Source of the DNA: Romanomermis culicivorax
Taxonomy: Eukaryota; Nematoda; Enoplea; Mermithida; Mermithidae
NCBI GenBank assembly: GCA_963922205.1
Contig: CAWUHX010000118.1
Span: 372,001-436,000 of the forward strand
Length of the DNA: 64,000 nt
Direction of reading: 5' to 3'
Part shown: positions 57,600 through 64,000 of the stretch, piece by piece
How positions within the stretch are numbered: position 1 is the stretch's first letter
How the letters are laid out: each line of letters begins with the position of its first letter
Notes under the pieces: generated by a model
Database searches by the model: none
What the model was told of the DNA's origin: nothing
The model's input: the letters and a program-made list of their open reading frames with translations, nothing else
Translations under genes and position numbers: made by a program

Positions 57600-58290
57600 G
57601 TGGATCAACGTGCACAGACAATGATGAAGAATTTTCAAGATTGTGACATGTTGGTTTTTCATAAAATATTTTTTTAAAGATTCATCACAAAAAAAATCAA
57701 AAATCGTTTTCTACCTGAAATTTCTCGTTTTAAAGCAAATTTGGATAGCTGACTAACTTGGTCGACATCAAATCACATTCCAAATGTTTTACAATTTGGG
57801 ACTAAAGTCCATTTATGCTCGGTGTCTCATAGAGTTATACATTTCTAGCATTTGTAGTACAACAAAGTTTTTATTTCAGATTTTAAAATTTGAGGATACA
57901 ATTTGAAACTCTCAAGAATTTTAAATCCTGCAATTTGAAATTTTTAAGCTTGGTTGCATTGAAAATTTCCAATTTCGAAAATTGAAATAAACATAGACAA
58001 GAGAAACACGACTAATGGGTAATATATAAAAATGCAGGGATTGTGTGACAAACCAGTGGAAAATGTGTGATTTCAAAGCTACTGTAACTGCTGGGTGTTT
58101 GGAAAACTTGTGTGTTTTGTGGGCTTAACCTCCAAATTGAAGCAATATTTAAAACCAGATCAATCTGTTTGGCGGAAGGTTGCTTGAGATTGGTGTATAA
58201 CAATATGATTCTCCATTTCTTGGCTGTACAATCACATAATAATACAACGCTTTCATTCTACCTGTAAGCACACAATGAATGAACAATACA
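57600..58290. other. Downstream intergenic
   Basis: AT-rich. 58205-58245 (GATTCTCCATTTCTTGGC) repeats sequence at 37787-37830 beside the ORF3 fragment. No gene. Confidence 0.35.
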
Positions 58291-58369
58291 GTGGTTTTAA
58301 TAATGCTATGTTTCCGTAGTCTACCTACTACCTACCTCAGGCGACAATAAACTTTTCACAAAGTTCGCA

Positions 58370-58445
58370 TGGAGAGGGAGTTGAACCCTGGTCGATTTGA
58401 TTGAGAGTCTAGAGGGTTATCATTGGGCCATCAGGGCCAATAGTA
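58370..58445 (-). repeat. tRNA-like SINE promoter
   Basis: Minus strand: A-box-like TGGCCCAATGATAAC and B-box-like GGGTTCAACTCCC at tRNA-like spacing. Stems are imperfect, so this is unlikely to be a functional tRNA. Confidence 0.45.
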
Positions 58446-58449
58446 ACTT

Positions 58450-59880
58450 GTTTTGAAGTTCTATATATCCTGAGTAGGTGGTACTAGTTCAGATTTGGGT
58501 TCCTCTCTGTTGCCTTTCTAAGGAAAGCTTGGTTCCATGTGTGGCCTATTTCAATGCTCTTACTACCTACATTTTTTCCCCCTGCTTTTTCGCTCTCAAT
58601 GGTTTCTCTAATCTTCCTTTTGTAGGCATTAAGCTCTTGGGCAAATATGGTGGTATTGTCAAAATCAGGTGAACATCCACATGATAGGCAATGTTCTGCT
58701 ACACCACTTTTCTCAAGACTCAGGTTCTTAAGGGCATTCCTTAAGTGTTCTGCAAGTTTCTCCTATGCATCATTGTGATGTGTTGCAGAGCACATCAACC
58801 AATATTCTTTGCCTGCATGACAGGAAACATTTTGTGAGATCTTAAAAATAGTCATATAATTCCATAAAATGCAAAAAGTTCAGCTACTGCATCAGAACAT
58901 TGGCAGTGATATTTTTTGTGTTTTAATTTCATAGCAATTTCATAAACTGTAAATCCTAGTTTCCTAATTAACCCATCAAAACTATATTTGACTTCATTTT
59001 ACGTAACTACATTGCATAGCTCAATTCAATCAATACGTAACTACATTGCATAGCAAAAAGTCAATAAAATGAAACCAACAACACAAATATAATCTGGTGA
59101 TACAGACTTTAAGAAAAATATTTAAAAAAATATCAGCCTAAATACAAACATATTAAAAAACAATATTAAAGAAATGTTAACATTAACCCTTTCTTTCCCA
59201 GTGATGTTCAGCAACATCAAATTTCTAATTGGCTGAAAAGTCGGTGGGGCTTGACTTTGATTAATGGCTGATTTGAGGTTTGGCACCTTCAGTGGGAAGG
59301 AATGAAAGCTAACTATGCTTTTTATCAACAGAATTTTCGTTTTCGAGCAATTCCATGTTTTGCCAGCTGAAAATTTTTTTTTCTTCATTAAAAGAATTTT
59401 TAAAATCACGTTTCAGCCTTTGATTAAAATAAAATTCTGGTATAGATAATAAAATGTGCTGTTTCTTATAGTTTTTACCCTTTAGATCAAATTTGACTCC
59501 AAATTATGGTACATGACTTTTTAATTTCGATGTTCTAAAATATCAAGGGAAGTCATGAAGCTAAATTTTGTTGTTTTTTTTCCTCCATAATATTGACTTT
59601 ATTTACCAAATAACAATGTTTCATTTGAAAATTGGGGCAATTTTCAACTGTGGAACAAATGAAATTAGGGCAAATGGCTATAAATTACCATATTATGTTG
59701 ATAACCAGATTGCATGAAAATGCCTCCACAAAGATTAATATGCACAAAAGTATATAATTTTGCTTCTAAACATGAATAACTTGATGAAAATATCAGGGTC
59801 TTTTATTCCCATTAATGTTCTACAGTGTGAATTTAATAGAAAAGTTGGCCTCCTCAATGGACAGTTCGTCAGATTAATGG
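58450..59880. other. Intergenic stretch
   Basis: No gene. A direct repeat ACGTAACTACATTGCATAGC occurs at about 59000 and 59035. Confidence 0.35.
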
Positions 59881-59889
59881 AGAGTGACC

Positions 59890-60660
59890 CGACTAGGACA
59901 CTGTAAATGAGCTGCAGTCCCCACATCCCTGGGAGAGAAATGGATCACAAGAGTAGGGGGCCATGGGCCCACTACTGAGGTGAGGGTAACTTTTTCCACT
60001 GGGAACCTAATCCGGCTAGTACTAGCTATACAAAGAACTATAGGTACTGTGGTACTGCTCAGGGGTTACTACTGTAGAATAAGGATAATGCTGCCAGGTT
60101 GTGGGTGACCAAAATTGGTCCTCTTCAATGTGAACAATGGACAGGGTCATCTGTGAGATGACCTAGAAATTGGGACCCGATTGTAAACCAAGAGATCCCT
60201 TTTTGACCCCACTTCAAGGGGATGGAGCCCTTATTAACTAGGAAAGGATTAGGGAGGAAGACAGACTTAGTGAGGGTTGCCCCTAATTATCCCTAACAAT
60301 AATAAACTCTGATACTCACCTAGTCTGGCTGCAAAGGACTTTGGCGGGGATGACTGGTCACTGGGGAGGATGACTGTAAAGGGGATCCTGTAGGGATGGC
60401 TAAATGTAGACAGGTCTGATGAACAGCTTTATTCCTAACAATAGGCAAGAGTAAGGGTCCTGGTACAGTAAGACAGCAGGGTAAATATGCAAATTAGATG
60501 GGGTCAGCAATACACAGTGAACACATGAACAATAAGATTAGGCAGCATGCAAAGGGTGACTAAAAGATGAAGGGAAAGCTGGTGAACCCAGAAATGAGTG
60601 AAAATACATAACAACACGTGCTTTTAAGGGCCCTGTCAGCTACAGTAAGACTTGGGCAGA
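59890..60660 (+). repeat. 1.3-kb interspersed repeat, copy c (partial)
   Basis: GGCTAGTACTAGCTAT, AATGCTGCCAGGT, GGGACCCGATTGTAAACCA and GTGCTTTTAAGGGCC in order, as in copies a and d. Confidence 0.6.
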
Positions 60661-60989
60661 AATAATGACAACCAGGCCAGACGTCAGACACAGGCAGTAC
60701 TGACTGCAAATGCGTAAAATTGACATGAGTAAAACAACCAACCCAGCTGAGGCCCAGTGTAACTCATTCAAACCTGCAGTAAAAGCTTGAAACAGTAACC
60801 TGCTGATCAACAGTGCGGCTACCCAGCAGACAACCTGATCAGTATCACTGACTAAAGGCATCTCAGGTTGAGTTAGCATGTTGACTGATATTTCCCAGGC
60901 ATCAGTTCGACACCAACTTCAACCCTTCAACAAGAGGCGTGGGCAATAGGGTCATATTCCAACAACTATCTACTACTAAGTGGCAGCTT

Positions 60990-61860
60990 GGAAAACCAAC
61001 AGGGACCCAGTGCTGACATCAAAGGTGGGATATAAACCAACACATGATCTAGGTGCTGACCACAGGTGACTGGGATGTGAGCACTGAAGTCTCATGTCAC
61101 AGTTACAGATGTCAGAGGTAGTGGCCTGTGGCCACCAAACCCCTAGGGTAAGACGAAATTTTGCTGTTGCTGACCTCAGAATAGGATTGTACAACCTCAA
61201 TTTCGCTGCGAGAACCTGAAACATTATCATTGCAGACATCATGGGGATAGGGCTCTGAGGCCAACAACCCCCCTTACAAGAACAGGAAATGTCACCATTG
61301 CTGAGGTTAAAAGGCATAGCTGAGTATCAACCACCCCACAGCAATGACATGAGATGCAGTTGTTGCAGACGTCAGATGTAGGGTTCGTAAGGCCCATACA
61401 TCTCAGAACAACAACATATGGTGTTGCCATTGCTGACGTCAAGGACTTAGTTCATTGAACCCACCAGTCCTAGTGCAACAACATGAGCCTCTGCTGTTCC
61501 TGACATCAGAGGGATTGTGCTGTAAGATCACCAACCCACAATGGCAGCATGTTATGTTACCATTGCTGATGTCAGAGGTAGAGCCTGTGAGGCCACCCAC
61601 CCCTTAAGGCAACAGCAAGGGATGCAGCTGTTGGGAATGCCAGGGGGGGATACTGATGATCAGCAAATCCTGAATGGCTACATGTGATGCGGCGGTTGCT
61701 GATGTCAAAGGTAGGACCCAACGGGTAGACTACCTAAATGCAACAGCAGGAAAAAAGTCATTTGCGGATGTTGGAAGCAGGGTCTATAAGACCCACCACC
61801 TAGGAACAACAACACCTGATGTTGTCATTGCTGTAGTCAGAGTAAGTGCTAACCGCAGGT
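60990..61860 (+). repeat. 66-bp minisatellite, about 13 units
   Basis: The landmark TTGCTGACGTCAGAGGTAGG recurs, with variation, near 61012, 61106, 61170, 61233, 61298, 61363, 61432, 61499, 61565, 61632, 61697, 61763 and 61829: spacing 63-69 bp apart from the first (94). Units are diverged, so the array is old. Confidence 0.8.
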
Positions 61861-62079
61861 GTACTGTAACTGATCCGGCTCCAAGGCCCTACAGTATACC
61901 ATTCATGACACAAGGAGAGTGAAGACAAAGGCCCCAAAAAAAGGAAGAATTTCCATGAAATGAAGAAACAGAGGACTCAGAGGAGATTCAGCAGAGTACT
62001 CTACATTATACTGGACTCTGGGAAACGGGACTTTTGGGGCTCCACTCTAGGTGAAAAACTCGACACTGGGGGAATTTAT

Positions 62080-62420
62080 TTAAACCCAAGGGTGGTATAC
62101 ACACATAAGGGCGATAGATTATGCACATAAATCAATTTGATCACTCATAAGGGCTAATTCAGGCTTACAGTAATTGAACTCGACTCAAGGGTGTTTTTGA
62201 GCTTGAGCTGGCAATAAACTCCAACATAAGGGCCATTTTCCAAACTAAGGGGCAGTATACCTGCCTTAAGGGATGTTTTTGGCTTATATGAGGCCTAGAG
62301 ACCATCTTAAGGGTTAGTTTTCCGACTTAAAAGGCGATTCACCTGATTTGAGAGAGGTTTCTCCACACAAATGCTGATGGTTTGTACTTAAGGGCGATTA
62401 GCGAGGCAAAAGGTTGATTT
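62080..62420 (+). repeat. Degenerate CTTAAGGGCGATTTTC repeats
   Basis: About ten imperfect copies of (C/A)TTAAGGGCGATTTTCC at irregular 25-40 bp spacing. Confidence 0.55.
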
Positions 62421-62439
62421 TCCAGCCTCACTGTGTCAC

Positions 62440-63690
62440 ATTAAATGAAATTGGAGAAATGTCACATAAGACGAAATTGAAAAATCACATTGATGGGAAA
62501 AACCCATGCCATATTGATAGAAAAATATGGCCATGTCACTGTGAGTGACATGCTCTGACCCCATTGGGTGGCTCATTTATATTTCATTTTGGGAACTGGA
62601 CCCAGCTAGTACTGGCTATAAAAGGGCCTATAGGGTACTCTGGTGCTGTCCTGGGGTTCTGCTGTAGAGTAATGGACAATGCCGCCAGGTCATGGGTGGC
62701 AATCCCTGGTCCCATTTATTATGAAAGATGGACAAGGTCACTCCAGGAATGACCTGATATAGGGGACCCGATTGTAAACCAAAATCCCCATCTTAGCCCT
62801 GACCCAGAGGCAACAAGGGCCCTTCTAACTGAGGGGAGACTCAAGGGACAACTGACTTAGGAAACGGTTCCCCAAAATACACCCTCAACAACAATAATCC
62901 CCTGAAAAGACATAACTAGTCCTGTTTCTCAGATATGATTCAATGCAAGGGGACTGGTCCCTGTGGATGTGGATATCGGGTGGCAAATGGGGGAAATGGT
63001 CCTCTCAGTTCGGCAATGGGTAATTCAGAAGGTCGGAGGAACACTCTAGTACCAGAGGGACAGGTGATGGGGGTAAACCAGGCGCTAAGGCTGACAAGTC
63101 TTCTCTCTATACACGGGCTGAACAGCGGAGGCTGTGGATGCAAGGAATATGCAAATTCGGTGATGTATGCAAGTCAAAGGGAAATATTCAAATTTATTAT
63201 TTAAAATGAGACGATGGTGGACACAGACTAAGTATAAAGTCAGAGGTGAGCTGAAACCCTGAGAAACTAACAAAACAGGCCCTTTTAAGGGCCTCATAGG
63301 CCTAGAGTATGGCCTGGGCGGAGCTTACAATGCCCAAGCTAGCTTCTGCAGCAGAAATTGGTGCACAAGATACCTATGGTCACATAGACATTTTCTAGTA
63401 CGAATACAATAAGCATTGGGAATAAGTTTCACTCCCATGCTAAACATATGAACGTCTTTTAACGAGAACTTCCAAACTAGTTGTCTTGCGTTGCAAAACG
63501 TTGCTAGTTTTTCCAATGTGCACAACAGAAAAAAACAAAAATGCAACAAGAATGACACACAGAAATGCATGGGAAATAAAAGTAAGTAACTGTCAAATAA
63601 AAAGTGGCGAAAAACATAAAATATCAACATGGTAGAAATAGCATGATGTTGGACAAAATCAATTGGCATGTGACAATAGGCAGCACAAAT
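62440..63690 (+). repeat. 1.3-kb interspersed repeat, copy d
   Basis: Most complete copy, from TGTCACATTAAATG to the A-rich tail GTGACAATAGGC; colinear with copy a (14960-16255). No ORF. Confidence 0.65.
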
Positions 63691-64000
63691 AAAAAAAGCG
63701 ACTTTTCGGGTTATGAAAAATATAAATAAATAAATTAATTAATTTTATGCAATTAGTAAACAGGAAAAATCACTGAAAAATCAATAAATAAAAGGTTATG
63801 TGTAAAAATTGTCTAAAATTTGTCTTTTTGTATAAACTATAGTCCTTTTTACAGATGCAGGTAAAAACATTTCTCTCCTTGTCTCTTTGTATTTATACTT
63901 CATAAAATGTTTTTATATCATTTTCATGTAATATTCGTTTTAAAGATTTGAAAATTACTGTTTTTTTGTTATTATAAGCTAACCTAAAACCTCCTGCCTT
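63691..64000. other. AT-rich right edge
   Basis: Nothing recognised. Confidence 0.35.

Overview
The window is animal nuclear DNA: spliced genes with GT-AG introns and pyrimidine-rich TTTCAG-type acceptors, solo LTRs, MITEs, tRNA-like SINEs, and mariner, hAT-like and RTE-like remains. The short TTTTCAG acceptors, an acceptor 20 bp upstream of a start codon, and frequent TACTGTA/TACAGTA words would suit a nematode or another protostome. I cannot name the species. There are no bacterial features.

Layout. 1-6112 is the 3' part of a GC-rich Ty3/gypsy retroelement on the minus strand (copy 1): RNase H tail and integrase, a small ORF with a PPPY motif and a membrane segment, then a very large third ORF. 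That ORF begins with a DEDDy-type 3'-5' exonuclease-like domain and runs off the left edge. The fragment abuts a serine-protease exon at about 6112; the next exon is at 7750-7965. A relic protease exon lies at 10655-10863. From 11 to 47 kb the DNA is almost entirely transposon-derived. A complete LTR element (copy 2, 23032-31177, same family) has LTRs, a 4-bp target duplication, a candidate primer-binding site and a polypurine tract, but decayed ORFs. Solo LTRs of several families follow, many nested in older repeats and all with 4-bp duplications where both ends can be read. Two more degraded relatives of the element lie at 37.8-38.3 kb (exonuclease-ORF fragment) and 42.3-43.6 kb (gag fragment).

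The main host gene is at 47031-57569 (plus strand). I assembled ten exons by hand; their phases agree and give 791 codons plus stop. It encodes a secreted tandem trypsin-like protein: signal peptide, one domain with an intact His-Asp-Ser triad, a PAN/apple-like cysteine segment, a decayed half-domain, and a complete but catalytically dead domain. Introns carry a 265-bp AAAGT microsatellite, a roughly 0.97-kb foldback palindrome and a 768-bp MITE. From 57.6 kb onward there are repeats, including a 66-bp minisatellite of about 13 units between two copies of a 1.3-kb interspersed repeat.

How the parts relate. The protease sequences at 6-8, 10.7 and 47-57.6 kb look like members of one tandem family on the same strand, pushed apart and partly destroyed by retroelements. 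The most unusual item is the retroelement family with an exonuclease-like ORF in the position where some LTR elements carry env.
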